Shown here in pieces: positions 47,562 to 59,415 of a stretch of 64,000 nucleotides of DNA. The notes under the pieces are model-generated. The model was not told where the DNA came from. It made no database searches and was given only the letters and a program-made list of their open reading frames with translations. The stretch is from Lasiosphaeria ovina (Eukaryota; Ascomycota; Sordariomycetes; Sordariales; Lasiosphaeriaceae): assembly GCA_033439765.1 (NCBI GenBank), contig JAULSN010000011.1, forward strand, positions 992,001-1,056,000, written 5' to 3'. A program made the translations under genes and the position numbers. The stretch's first letter is position 1, and every line of letters starts with the position of its first letter.

Positions 47562-48339
47562 TTATGCAAGAACTTGTTCGTTCGAGGGTACGGGAGCCTA
47601 GAGAGACAAAATTAGTTTGACAGATTTCGATTGACTCCGAGCACGAATCACTTACCTCCAGCTTTGTGGCTCCAGCAAACATCTTCTGGAATCCAATACC
47701 GACACCCTCAATCACGCCGAGCAACACGGCACAGCCTATCGCTCCGTTCCGTGCCGCCTTGTATCCGCCTCGGATCGCAAGCGCTCCACCTGTGAAGAAC
47801 CCGGCGACTGCGATGTTGTGTCAGTCTCCATACACGCGGGGTGCCGCAGGGGAACTCGGGATAACCAACTTATAGAGTTCATGGGGTCCTCCTTCTTTCT
47901 GACGCCCTTGACCGCGCAGTCGAATGTGCTGAACAGACCACCCCACACCTAAAATTGTGGTCAACATGTCAGCTTCAGTGATCCGTTGATACGAGGTGGT
48001 TTTGCATCGGAGTATCGTACACCGAAGTTGCCGCCGAGAACCGGAGCGCGCATCTTGATCGCCGTGATAGCTCCTATCCGCCGCTCTCCGTACGGGCTAT
48101 TCCTGTAACCCTTGATGCCGTGCCATATTGTGCCTCCGATTGCCTGGCGAAGACGTGTCAGCTGTTTGCCGCAGGGCGACGAGAGAGTGTACCAGGCAGG
48201 ATGCCCCCCCCCGGCTAGGATGGACGCATCGGGAGGACATGACCAAATGCTGGCATCATGGAGTACCTACGCCCATGCAGAAAGCGCCGCCAAAATCGTT
48301 CAGAATCACCCATGGGCAGGGGTCGCGTGTGTGGTCCAT
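47562..48339 (-). CDS. TIM17: Mitochondrial import inner membrane translocase subunit Tim17
   Basis: Five exons on the minus strand (48339-48271, 48143-48021, 47948-47870, 47807-47656, 47597-47562) join into one frame of 152 residues, a normal Tim17 length. All introns have GT/AG ends, and exons 1, 2 and 4 end in phase 0. The protein starts [20 protein letters not shown] and contains [53 protein letters not shown], and [12 protein letters not shown] with [16 protein letters not shown], the four membrane segments of the family. It forms part of the TIM23 presequence translocase. Position 94 or so reads DPMN where related fungi often have DPYN or DPWN. No ORF of useful length shows this gene, because its exons are short. 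Confidence 0.95.
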
Positions 48340-50668
48340 CTTGGATGCGGGTTATATATGATGTCGATACTGCGCGATCTCGGGGAAAGGCGAAGCGCAG
48401 CTTCTTCCTCCTGCTGGGCGACTCGGCCGTGCTCGACGGATGGGAAAGGAGCGAATATAACAAAGAGTCCGGCTTTGATGGGAGACGTGCAGGCGGGATC
48501 GGGGCGCGGTTGCGACGAGTCAATAGGGGTGTGGGCTCGTTATCGGGTGTTGAGTCGACGATTTCTGCTCCAATGATCTCAGAAGCCAAAAAAAAATATT
48601 GCCAGCCAGCAGGGATTGGGGCACGGACCAAGTGACGCCTCAGGTTTTGCGCAGCTTGGGCGGATCCACGGTCTCGCGGATAGGACCCGCCTTTCCCGGA
48701 ACTCGGACATGGCTTTAATCCGGTGAAGTTTGTGAATCGCAGTCTTGGCGAACTAGGCACGATCCAACAAGAACTCTACCTTACGAAGCAGCTTCAACCA
48801 CAAGCAATTCCACAACTTGATGGCCCTGTCATGTAGAAACCATCGTGAGGTCATCCCGACAGCCATTTATATTTCACACAGCGTGCGCTCTCATCACATA
48901 TCCATCGGGCGGAGTTCCTGTCGTTCCATGCATCGTAACGTGTAAGTAAGGTACGACGCAGAATACAGAGAGGCTCTCCCCGCAAACCATCTGCACCTTG
49001 GACTAGCGGCTGGCTTAGCAGCGCTTTCCTCACTCGGCCCCGTATGCCGACTTCCATTCGGGCGCTACCGTGTCAGGTAGGCGAATTTCCACGCTAGAAA
49101 CTTCGGGCTTCGATCAGCCCAGCTTCAGCTTCGCTCAGCTGTTACGGCGAGGAAACAAACGTCGAACAGGTGGGCAAAGGACGGGAGCTTCTGTCCAACA
49201 ATCTGCTTTCCAGCACTGCAGCCTGCATGGAATTACCGAATTTTCAACAAGAGCACGACTGAGCTTGCTGCCCGATGTCGCTCGACCTGATCTCAAGACT
49301 GTTGGCCCGGGAACTCAGCAGCGGCTGCGTGCCTGAAGTCGGTGTGCTCGCGCCCACCCGCCCCACCACACGCGACATGCCGCAGCTCCTTCGTGGATGG
49401 AGTTGTGTGGTTATCGACATCTGCGTCCTAAATGTCTCCTTTCGTGGCGTTTGCGTCGCTGGCCGGTTCGGCCCTCCCGCCAATCGTCTGTCTATAATAA
49501 TGAGGCGATTTCCCTCCCCGGCACTGGCGATTGTGTCACCTGCTGATCCAACTCTCTGTGCCGTAACCCCCTGTCCCACACGTCGTGTTTCCCATCATCG
49601 CATCGAATTTTCTGGGGAGCGGTGAGATGCCTCAGACATTCTTCTTTCGACCCGTGCGCGCCGGGTTATGAGACACGCACACGTTACTTGGTACTATGGT
49701 GTACTCAACCCTTGATATCGCGTCATTAGAAGGGTAGGTAAGATACCGCACGCCATGGAAGAAGTCGGGACGCTCGGAGAGACGCCTCTACAAATTGGCG
49801 ACATTTCCCGTTCGCCCTCACGATCTATCCCGCCACACTTTGTCTGGCGACTACACGGTGGACGACGCAGCAGCACGACCAGCCTGACGGAGACTCCCGA
49901 GGCCACAGGCCGAGCAGTAGGCGACATGGCTGTGGATGTGCCTGTCCTACGTGACTCGTTCGACCCGTGGGGCTCGCACGAGAAGGAAGATGACGACAAT
50001 GGCCGCTGCAAAGCGTGCGCCAGGATCTCCAGGGCCAGGGCTGCGGCGCACCTCCCTATGCACCATGATCTACCATCACACGGTGAGTGCCTCGATTTGT
50101 CGACATCCAATATGTTCAGGCGCGCTGCTGCCGCCGCCATCTTGCCATGTTTCGTGCCGAGTGGCCGGCACTTTGCTGCAACCCCCCACGCTGTCCGTTT
50201 CCCTAGAGGAGCAATGGCTCCTCCCCAATCGAGCACGTTGTTAGCCACTATTGTCCCGTTTAAGCTACTTTGTGCCACCGTGGGGTGCTCTACGAGTGTC
50301 GTCCGGTTCTCCCAATTGTAGTGGAGCGGACCCGAGTACCAACGCTTCGGTGGCAGCTGCCCTCCCTGGAGCACAGCGGCCCGGTCGCCCACAGAGATGC
50401 GGACGGGGTGTGAACATTGAAGGGAAGCCCCTGCACGCGACAATGTGGCGGGGAGTTTTAACGTGGGGCTAGTGTACCAAAAGGGCTCCCTGACAGAGCG
50501 CCGAAAATGGCGTCAGCACCATCACCTCATCGTGCAAGCCTCCAATTTCTCGAACGCGCTATTCCTTTCCTCCTATCCTGAAATTTGCATGGTGTCAATT
50601 GGTCTCGAATCGGGCCTCTCACTAACTCCCGCTCAGTTCCCGCATTGGACGTTCTCAACACAAGCACA
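48340..50668. other. Divergent promoter region with no supported gene
   Basis: This 2.3-kb stretch between Tim17 and the Dug2-like gene has long overlapping frames on both strands (for example 49755-50321 plus, 49694-50443 minus). Neither shows domains or plausible codon use. The Dug2-like frame is open upstream to 50585, but the start at 50669 has a better context. Confidence 0.45.
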
Positions 50669-53364
50669 ATGCCCCCTGCCCTTCAGTCTCGCGACCTAGA
50701 CGACGGCTGCGCCGATGCTGCTCCCGAATTGCTCCAAGAGCTCAAACACGATGGCTCCATCCTCGCGCTCGCAGTGTCGGACGAGCACATATTCGCTGGT
50801 ACAAGCAAGGGCGAGATCGTGGTCTGGTCTCTAGGTACCTACCAACTCGTCCAAACAATACAGGCGCACAAGCGGAGTGTCCTCTGCCTTCTCCTTAGCA
50901 GCGACAACAAATATCTTTTCTCGAGCGCCTGCGAGCCCATCATCAACGTGTGGTGCCCCAAGACCTTCAATCGCCTGTTCGAAATCTACAGCACCTACGA
51001 CGTAGGCGATGTCTTTAGCGTTGCTTACTCGGCGCAGCACGAGACACTGTACTTGGGGACACAGACGCAGGACATACAATGGGTTAGCCTCAATGACGCC
51101 AGCCGGAAGGTGTCGCACGATTCGGCGGATCACCCGGACAAACGGCAGCACCGTTTTTTCGACTCGCGCGCCGTCGGGGGAACGTCGACTCCCCGGCGCA
51201 TGGAGGAACACTATGCCATGATCCCCCGAGCGCAGACGGTGCTGGAAATCGACCCGGGCGCCATTCGACAATATGCGCACTATGGCTGGGTCTTTTGCAT
51301 GACCATTGCGAAAAGCCCTACTGTGCTTGTCGACCCCGACGAGGAGGTCTTGGTTTCGGGTGGTGGGGACGGTACGATCAAGCTCTGGAGGCTCCACGAC
51401 GACGGTCCGGAGGGAGATGACGGCGAAAAGGTCAAGGGGGACGTTGAAGAGCTCATGGTGCTAGGCGAAGATGATAGCGAGTCTGTCATGTCTCTGGTGA
51501 TTGACGGGTCGTTTCTGTACGCCGGAAAGCTTCGGGGCATTATTGAACTGTGGGATCTCGACACCAAGCAGAAATTGAGGGTGATCAAGGCGCACGACGG
51601 GAACGTCAACACGCTGAGGATGAGGTTCGGCCTGCTTTGGAGTGCTGGAACTGGCGGGTCGGCATCGGTAATGACCAAATGCCGCCCCTTCAAACTCTTT
51701 TCGCAACCACTAACCCGTCACAGAAACATAGCACAGTCCATTACGGGAGGGATGCGAACGGTGGTTCGCAAAACGTCAACCAGAAGTACCAGTGCCTGAA
51801 CAGATGGAAAGCACACGACGCCAAGATTCTTTCCTCAGCTGTTGCAGTCCACCAAAACGACCAACTCTTCATTACCGGGGCCAACGACAACGAAGTTAGG
51901 GTCTGGCGCGTCAATGGCATGCCAACGCAGGCTGATGACGGATCCGACATACCAGAGGACATGATGATAACGTCTCTTCGGGAGTTTGTGTCGTTCAAGA
52001 CAGTATCGGCCCGCCCCGAGTTTACAGAAGACTGCCGAAAAGGAGCCACGTTCCTCGGCTCCCTGTTTAAACGCCTAGGCGCTCAGGTGGAAATGCTCAG
52101 TACCGACGGACTTCACAATCCCGTGGTGTACGCCAAGTTTAGTGGCAAACTCGAGCCTGTAGAAAAGAGGAAGCGCGTTCTCTTTTACGGCCACTACGAT
52201 GTGGTCCCTGCTGATCTCAAGGGTGGCAACTGGCAGACAGACCCGTTCAAACTTGTGGGGCAGAACGGCTACCTATATGGCCGCGGCGTCAGCGACAACA
52301 AGGGCCCCATCATTGCCGCCCTGTACGCAGTGAGCGATTTGTTACAGGCCAAGGCTCTCGACTCTGACATCATCTTCCTGATCGAAGGCGAGGAAGAATC
52401 AGGGTCACGAGGATTCCAGGACACGATCCACAAGCACAAGAATCTCGTTGGACACATCGACTATGTTCTGCTGGCCAACAGCTACTGGCTAGATGACGAG
52501 GTTCCTTGCCTGACGTATGGGCTCCGCGGCGTTCTGCATGCCACGGTCTGTATCGACTCGAAGCACCCCGACCTGCACTCGGGGGTTGACGGGAGTAGTA
52601 TGCTGTCGGAACCACTGAGCGAGCTCACGTTGCTGCTCAGCAAAGTGAAAGACCGCAAAAACCACGTCAATCTTCCGGGCTTCTACGACGGGATTCTGCC
52701 TGTCACGCAAGAGGAAGAGCTGCGGTATGACGATATTGCCAGCATCCTAATGAGACGAAACCCCGCGAACGGTCCAGTTGATGTGCTAAAACGGAGTTTG
52801 ATGGCACGGTGGCGCGAACCCAACTTGACCATTCACCGATATAACGTATCGGGACCTGATGGCAGCCTCATCAGTAGCCACGCCACTGCCAATGTGAGCA
52901 TCAGGCTTGTGCCGGGCCAGGAGGTCGAGGAGGTCATTAAGTCGCTCAAAGACTTTTTGCGGTCCGAGTTTGCCACCTTCGAGAGCGACAACAGCCTCAC
53001 AGTGCGGATCGACAACAAGGCCGAACCGTGGCTCGGGGTCCCCGGCAACTACATCTTCCGGACACTGGAGGAAGCCGTGATGCGGGCGTGGGGGCCCGTG
53101 GCGGGCGACGAGTCGGGAGCGGTGGCACTGCCCAAGAACGCGACTAGCGATGAGACGGCGCCCAAGAGCCGTAAGCCCCTGTACATTCGCGAGGGTGGGT
53201 CTATTCCCCCAATTCGGTTCCTGGAGAAGGAGTTCAACGCCCCCGCGGCCCACCTGCCCTGCGGTCAGGCCAGCGACTCCGCGCATCTGCACAACGAGCG
53301 TCTGAGAGTGGAGAATTTGCTCAAGAGCAGGGAGATTTTCAGCACCGTCTTCCGAAAGCTGTAA
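50669..53364 (+). CDS. DUG2: Dug2-like WD40 / M20 peptidase, glutathione degradation
   Basis: Two exons (50669-51667, 51724-53364) give about 879 residues. The 56-bp intron has a CTAAC branch point. The N-terminal half is a WD40 propeller: repeats such as GEIVVWSL, PIINVWCP, GTIKLWRL, GIIELWDL and NEVRVWRV are visible. From about residue 430 to the end it is an M20 metallopeptidase: FYGHYDVVPA (zinc His), YGRGVSDNKGP (bridging Asp), EGEEESGS (catalytic Glu and zinc Glu), and a C-terminal GGSIPPIRFLEK and LPCGQASDSAHLHNE. In yeast, Dug2 pairs with the Dug3 amidotransferase to split the gamma-glutamyl bond of glutathione, and its own M20 part is mainly structural. Start chosen at ATG 50669 (CACAATGCC). 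The gene is intact. Confidence 0.92.
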
Positions 53365-54130
53365 TGGGGTTATGAGTGTAGTAAAATGAGGCGGGCTTTT
53401 TGTGTTGGAGCTAGATTCATTTCCAGGGTTTTGAGTTAGCGATAAGATTTTTGTTATTTTGCGTCGGCTCTTCGTCATAGACAAAAATAGACCAGTTAGT
53501 TTGTGAATTACTCAATACCCTTGTTGGGAATTTTGGTACATCGTCCGCCTTATGCAGCAGCTTTCAGCTGCCAACGTAAATAGAAGGGTTTGGGTTGGAA
53601 CTACGGATAATGTCGGGATAGAGATCTCTTCGCTTCCATGTTTCTCAAGATACTTAAACACAACCTGTCAACGTGGCACAGTCCAACAATTCGTGAGACT
53701 TCTAGACAAGTTAATTAAATGGCGTACATTGCACATTGCCCAACCGTTCTAGAACACTCAATGTCACGATAGTTACGTCCGCAGCAATTCCAGCAAACAT
53801 ATGCGGGCGAGGAAAGTACCGGAACAGGCCGGTGCGGGATATTATCGCCGTTGTGCGACTTCAACGAACCAGCGTCGTTCATTTACAGACTCGGTACTTG
53901 CGGGCCTCGTGTTCAGTGCCTGGTATCCACCACCGGTTCCACTTTCTCAGGGTCAGGGGGCCAAAAACAAACATGATTATAAAACCCGGCTCCAGCCGTG
54001 GATACCTACCTCCTCTTGCGCTCTGCCGGAGAACCACGGATTCCCCGCTAATTAGTTTCAAGAAACCGAAGCCTTCTCCTCACCTTTGTCTCTATTCCCA
54101 ATCACCCCCAACAACAGCTCACTCAGTACC
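53365..54130. other. Spacer before the hydrolase gene
   Basis: No gene was found. The AT-rich left part is the 3' flank of the Dug2-like gene. The last 100 bases, C-rich with several CCTC/CACC tracts, look like a 5' UTR. Confidence 0.4.
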
Positions 54131-54934
54131 ATGTCTGACACCAAGCCCACCCTCGTCCTCGTGCCCGGAGCGTGGTACCACATTGACACGTATCACAAGC
54201 TCATCGCGGTGCTCGAGGGCCAGGGGTTCCGGTGCGTGCCCGTGGCGCTGCCGTCGTCGACGACGCACGACCCGGCCACGACGTTCCTCGACGACCTGCA
54301 GGCCGTGCGCCGCGCCATCGTCGCCGAGACAGACCAGGGCCGCGACGTCGTCGTCGTCGTGCACAGCTACGGCGGGCTGCCCGGCCACAGCGCCAGCAAG
54401 GGCCTGACGCTGCCGCGCGGCGGCGGCGGCGGCGGCGGCGGCGACAGCACCACCGACAAACACGGCCACGTGCTCGGCTTCGTCGGCCTGGCCACGGGCT
54501 TCACCGTGACGGGCAAGACGCTGCTCGACGGCATGGGCGGGGCGCCGCCGCCGCTGTGGCGCATAGACGAGGAGACGGGCTTCGCCGTCGTGCAGGGCGA
54601 CGCCCGCGACGCCTTCTACCACGACCTGCCGGAGGCCGAGGGCGCGCAGTGGGTCGCGCGCCTCGGCCGCCAGACCATGCGCTCGCTGCGCGAGGGCGGC
54701 GAGCACACTTATTCGGCCTGGCTCGACGTGCCGTCGTGGTATGTCGTGGCCACTGAAGATAGGGCTGCGCCGGCGTTTGTGCAGCGAATGTTTGTGCAGC
54801 AGGCGATTGATGCGGGCGGTGAGGTTACGGTTAGGGAGTTGCCGACTAGCCACTCGCCTATGCTGAGCATGCCGGTTGAGACGGCGCAGATTATTGCCGA
54901 GGCCGTTGCGGAGTTTGTGGCGAGGAAGGGATGA
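54131..54934 (+). CDS. Alpha/beta hydrolase with polyglycine insertion
   Basis: A single exon of 267 residues starts at ATG 54131 (TACCATGTC). LVLVPGAWYHIDTYHKL opens the fold, the nucleophile elbow is HSYGG with Ser79, and the likely catalytic His lies in PTSHSPMLS near residue 240, as in the AB hydrolase 6 group. The acid is probably the Asp in VATEDRAAP. Right after the elbow there is a run of eight glycines encoded by a GGC tract (near 54419-54442), expected to be a flexible loop. There is no signal peptide. The substrate is unknown; relatives include esterases and lactonases. The 3' codon usage becomes less GC-rich than the 5' half. Confidence 0.85.
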   Translation: MSDTKPTLVLVPGAWYHIDTYHKLIAVLEGQGFRCVPVALPSSTTHDPATTFLDDLQAVRRAIVAETDQGRDVVVVVHSYGGLPGHSASKGLTLPRGGGGGGGGDSTTDKHGHVLGFVGLATGFTVTGKTLLDGMGGAPPPLWRIDEETGFAVVQGDARDAFYHDLPEAEGAQWVARLGRQTMRSLREGGEHTYSAWLDVPSWYVVATEDRAAPAFVQRMFVQQAIDAGGEVTVRELPTSHSPMLSMPVETAQIIAEAVAEFVARKG

Positions 54935-57314
54935 TTTGATCTGTTCGTCAACTGTAAAAGTTAGGTGTGTCTGGTGGGTAATGTGCGTTGTTCGGTTGGG
55001 GTGTTGATGTATGATTATGAGAAAATGGAAAACTCCGCTCTTGGCTTAGAGATGGGTTCTGTTTGTCCGCAAGCTGTTACCAGAGGTACCATAAGGAACT
55101 GAATGAACCACCTTTCCGCTCCTCTGTTGTTCTGAAAGACAGCAATCACCAAATAGAGGCAAATTGATGGTGCAATGGTAAAAAAAGAGACGGGAGTGGT
55201 GTGGAACTTGTCCATGGGCCGATTGGAGGTCCTCTCGACGCCCAAAAGAAAAGAGAAAAAGAAAAACGCACAGGGAACACAAAGGAGTATAACAGCAAGT
55301 GGCTGCTCTTGAGCATGGCCCAAACCTTTGTCGTCTTCGAGCCAGACGACAGAAACGCCGTGAGACCAGGTCCTAGCCACACATTATGGACCACATGAGA
55401 CTCAGCAGATGTTATCTCGAGAAGCTTGGGCTCTAGCTGGTACCATGGTCCTTGCCGCCGATCGAAGCAAGGCCTAGCATGTGCGGGTGATGAGCGCTTT
55501 ATGAAGAGCACCTTCCCGAAATGCCTCGCCAGCCCACCTTCCTCCTCTCGAACCGCTAAACAGCGCACCGCCGTCGCTCTTCCCCCGTGAACTGACCGGC
55601 TGGCATTTAAGCCCAATGACGGCTCGCTCCTGTCAATAACAGCCCACACCGCGGTGGTCGAGCGGACATTGCTGATGATGATGTACACAAGCATTCACGT
55701 CGATGGAACAGACACCATCGACGTTCGAATCGCACGCGAGTCGCCCCTTTGTGATGAGAAGTCCAACATGGCGGCTTGCCTAGGTGCCGATCTTGTTATC
55801 GGAGGCGATGTCATTTTTTTTGGGGGGGGGGGGGTAGGGGGGGGGGAGGGTTTTTTTGCTCGAGAGATTGATGGGTGCGTCAGCGTCACTTGCTTTGATG
55901 GTTCCTGATTTGGTGTAATTGCTAAAAAGAAACCGCTAGGAACCGGGGCACGGCGCTTCCTTTTATCCCTGAGTCTAGAAACTGGTTATGGTATGCAATG
56001 CAAGAATGAGGCTTGGATCCCGCCATTTAGCTCTTGCGAATCGAGGCGAGTACGAAATATGCGGAAGTTTAGCTCACGTCCCAATATACCTTGGCTTAGT
56101 TCTTGAATGTGTTGGATATTCATTAGCGTGGTACCTAGACACCTAGGTACTTTAAAGAAGAATGAAGAGTAAATACACCGGCCAGGGAATCCCTTGATAT
56201 AGAGGTATTATTAGGAGAGAGAAAGGCCTCTAAGATTCCATAAGACGCGTTCTTTCAAGCTATTGCCCCCCTCGGTCAAAAACCTCTAGGGTGGGCCCTA
56301 AGTTATTAAGGTCTTCAAACCCTGGAAAGTCTCCCGCTAGTAAACATTCAGGGCTTGGATTGTATTCTGCCATTGATATTCCCATAAGTCCCCGGCGGAC
56401 GAGAGATGTGACTGCGTCACAGGAATGCGAGCTCTCGCGAGTAGATAGGTACATGAGTCCGGGCGAAGCCCCGGAAGCCGCCGACAAATGGACTGCATTG
56501 CGCGTAGAAAAAAAGAAAAACCAGAACTTGGTGCTGGACACGCGGACATACAACAGTTCTCCTCGCTGCCCAGTTTTCAGGGATATTCAACTGGCCGCAT
56601 TGGTTGACTTGAGATTGGGATGCGCAGGGCCGGAAGGGCGGTTGCCGCGCCTCTCCCGCTCGGGTGACTGAGCTCCCGAGTCTAGGGGCTGACGTCGACG
56701 ACAAAGAGCAGCATTCCAGACTGCTTGCTATCAGACCCCACATCATCGCGTTGGTCGTCCTGCATTACTAGCGTCTCGCTTCATTGGTTCGGCCAATTTT
56801 ACTTGGCAGGTCCGCAGCGCAGACAGCTGTCTAACAAAGGGCTGATGGATGAAAACAACATCGTTAGCTGCTATCGGCGCAAATCTGTCCACATTGGGCC
56901 AAGCTCAACACACACGCGAACAAAATGGGTGAGAGTTGGAAGTTAATGCCTCCGCATTTTCGTCTCATGACGTCCAGGCCAAGTATTGCCGCCGTGCTCT
57001 AGCCTCCTGTGCGAGTACTAGCCGACCCCCTTTCTCGGAACAGCTAGATCAAGCCTAGGTACACAGGTAACTAAGAACGGAACCACAGCTATCCGGTGGT
57101 CGACCTCAGATGAGCCTTGTAGAGCAATCGGCAGTCGACTGGTTTGTCCCAGTCCATTTTGCAGGGGGCAGTACAGTATATGGCGCAAGCTCATAAAGCA
57201 GCTCTTGTGCTGTGAGTCGGGCGAGCAATCCTGAGACAGTGCCTGCGTCCCATTTCCCCTTCCCTTTACCACTCGCACTATCCAACAGGCTCCTGCAACG
57301 TTTAGCCAGCCACG
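54935..57314. other. Gene-free region with repeat copy
   Basis: No gene is supported in 2.4 kb. It holds the second copy of the dispersed repeat (55448-55684). A G-homopolymer tract lies at about 55821-55849, broken by single A or T residues. A moderately AT-rich stretch follows. Short frames are open on both strands without domains. The final 200 bases are the promoter of the GPI-anchored protein. Confidence 0.45.
55448..55684 (+). repeat. Dispersed repeat, copy 2
   Basis: It matches 18201-18449 in the same orientation, sharing TTCCCGAAATGCCTCG and AGCCCACCTTCCTC. Differences are mainly transitions with a few small indels. See copy 1 for interpretation. Confidence 0.7.
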
Positions 57315-58421
57315 ATGCTCTTCACGAGGATCACCGGGGTGCTCGCGGCCGCAGCCGTCGTCCACGCCCAACGCCCATCCAACGTGTCAATATGTGACTA
57401 CTACACGACGGCTCTGCTGCAGAACAACACGGCCGAGAACCAGTATAAGCTGCTGACGTTGCTCGTTAACACGGCCGTCATCGGCAACTGTAAGCAAAAA
57501 AAAAACATGACGTCCTTGTCCTGCCGCTCTCTCTGGGGACGGGCGCTGACATGTTTTTGACACACGCAAACAGACACGACCCCGAATGTCGGCGTTGCCG
57601 TCCCCGGTATTCTCACTCCGGGGACCTTCAACGGCACCGCCGTGATGCTGGCGCCGTACTTCACCGGCGCGCTGGCGTCGACAAATTCCGGAGGCACATC
57701 CGGCAAGTCGGTCAACTTCCTCGACGGCGGCGGCGCCGCGCCGCTCCAAAAGAACATGCCCGCCGAGGACAACAAGTCCAACCAATAGTGCGTCTCTCCA
57801 GCGGCATCACTGCTTCCTTCTGCACTCGCTCCGAAACTAACCAAGCCGGCCAACCGCAGCTTCCTGCTCACGCACCTGTACTCCTTCTTCGGCGCGCTGC
57901 TCAAGTGCAGCGGCTACAGCCAGCCGACCTTCCCGAGCTACACCGGCAGCGCGTCCATGTACGACGTGCACAAGTTCATGGCGCTCGACGCGGCCGAGGT
58001 CGGCTACTTCATCGAGCAGGTGGCGCTGGCGGCCGCGTCGTTCGGCGTCGCCGAGAGCGACCTGATGGCCGTCGGCGCCGCGCTGAGCGGTCTCTTCGCG
58101 CGGCGCTGCTCCCCGCCCACCGAGGTCGTGCCCCCCCAGGGCCCCGCGCTGCAGGCCATCTGCATCCAGTCTGACTGTCTGCTGGCAGATGGTGCCATGT
58201 GCGGGTTGTATGACGCTGTTGTTGAGCCCGCGAATGCTACTGCTACTGCCGGTGGTACGACTTCTTCGTCGTCGGCGACTGCGACCACGACGGGCGGGAT
58301 GACTGGGACTGGGACTGGGACTACCGGAACGGCGGCGGCGCCAACGGCGACGGCGGGCGCTGCCTCGGTTGGGTGGAGCTTAATGGCTGTTGCTGGCGGG
58401 TTTGTGGCGTTGATGATCTAA
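57315..58421 (+). CDS. GPI-anchored secreted fungal protein of unknown function
   Basis: Three exons (57315-57489, 57574-57787, 57860-58421) join into one frame of about 316 residues. A signal peptide covers residues 1-18 (ending VVHAQ). The middle part (NVGVAVPGILTPGTFNG, NFLDGGGAAPL, FLLTHLYSFFGALLKC, YDVHKFMALD, VGYFIEQVALAAASFGVAE) is typical of a widespread secreted ascomycete family without an assigned function. From about residue 265 a Thr/Ser/Gly-rich stalk leads to a hydrophobic tail (WSLMAVAGGFVALMI) at the very end, which is a GPI-attachment signal. The protein is therefore expected on the plasma membrane or wall. Exon joins give tyrosine codons at both junctions. Confidence 0.88.
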
Positions 58422-58815
58422 GGTTAATTAATTAAGGAGTGTATTTATTCGACTAGTAATAAGAAGGAAGTGAAACCTGCGGTAATCACCCACCGTTCAG
58501 TCCAGACTAGACGGATAATAATGTGGCCAATATTGAGTTCCAGGTATTTCAGATTATAGTCGTCGTTGTCCGAGCCGCACAGGGGACGACACAGCTGGGA
58601 GCGTAAGTTGTTCATGGTTGAGGGAATATCTCGGGGTTTATGATTATGTACATGTACTATTGATGTGAATAATTGATAGCACACGAATAACGCAACGTGC
58701 TCCGCCAGTCTTCCTCTAGTCTAGCATGCCTTCAACAGCCGAGAATATCTGAGTCAGACACGATACATGAGTCTTCCTCCTCTCCTGATTCCTCGCAATT
58801 AGCGGGCGGGGCCGG
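58422..58815. other. Convergent spacer
   Basis: This contains the 3' flanks of the GPI protein and of the leftward cupin gene. AT-rich; nothing else is seen. Confidence 0.4.
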
Positions 58816-59415
58816 TCAGTTGCCGCTCGGGGGCAGGCCCGAGTTGGTGCCGAGGTCCTCCTTGAGCTCGACGCCGGCGACGGTCAGGGGCTTGCAGTCC
58901 TGCAGAACGAACATCATGCGGGCCCACTCGGTGGTGCTCTTGTTAACCCACTGGTGCTGGGTGGCGCGCTGGATGGCGACGTCGCCGCGCTTGAGCGGGT
59001 GGACCTCGCCGCTGTCGAGCACCATGTCGATGTGGCCCTCGAGCACGATGCCATAGTCAAGGCTCTGCGTGCGGTGCATGCCGCACGCGTACCCCGGCGC
59101 GAAGTCGACGCACCGCAGCACCGTGCCGCGCGGGTTGACCAGGCCCAGCTGGCCCTCGCCTTCGATCGCCACCAGCCGCTCGTGCGCCGCCACGTCGGCG
59201 TCGTTGTTGAGGTCCGCGGGGAACTCGGACGTCGTGTACGCCACGCTGAACGCCAGCCGGTCCTCGTCGTACGGCTTCCACTCAAAGTCGCCGTGGTTGC
59301 GCACAATCGCCTTGCCCGCGCCGTCGTGCCCCGTCACGTACCGGTGCAGCTGCGGCAGGTTGGATAGCTTGCCGCTGCTGCCGCTCGGCGCCGACGCCGC
59401 GGATGAGTCGCCCAT
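58816..59415 (-). CDS. Cupin-domain protein, 199 aa
   Basis: A single exon on the minus strand, ATG 59415 to stop 58816. After a Ser-rich N-terminus (about 18 residues) the sequence matches a small single-domain cupin. A conserved GYACGMHRTQSLDYGIVLEG gives the first metal-binding motif (His and the Glu further on). HPLKRGDVAIQRATQHQWVN gives the second motif with its His. There is no signal peptide. Such proteins often serve as accessory or modifying enzymes next to secondary-metabolite genes, but no such genes lie here. The substrate is unknown. Confidence 0.85.
   Translation of the reverse strand: MGDSSAASAPSGSSGKLSNLPQLHRYVTGHDGAGKAIVRNHGDFEWKPYDEDRLAFSVAYTTSEFPADLNNDADVAAHERLVAIEGEGQLGLVNPRGTVLRCVDFAPGYACGMHRTQSLDYGIVLEGHIDMVLDSGEVHPLKRGDVAIQRATQHQWVNKSTTEWARMMFVLQDCKPLTVAGVELKEDLGTNSGLPPSGN

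Noticed and set aside
49694..50443. Minus-strand frame of 249 codons, and an overlapping plus-strand frame of 188 codons
   Set aside because: Both lie in a GC-rich promoter region, overlap each other, and show no domain, signal or splice structure.
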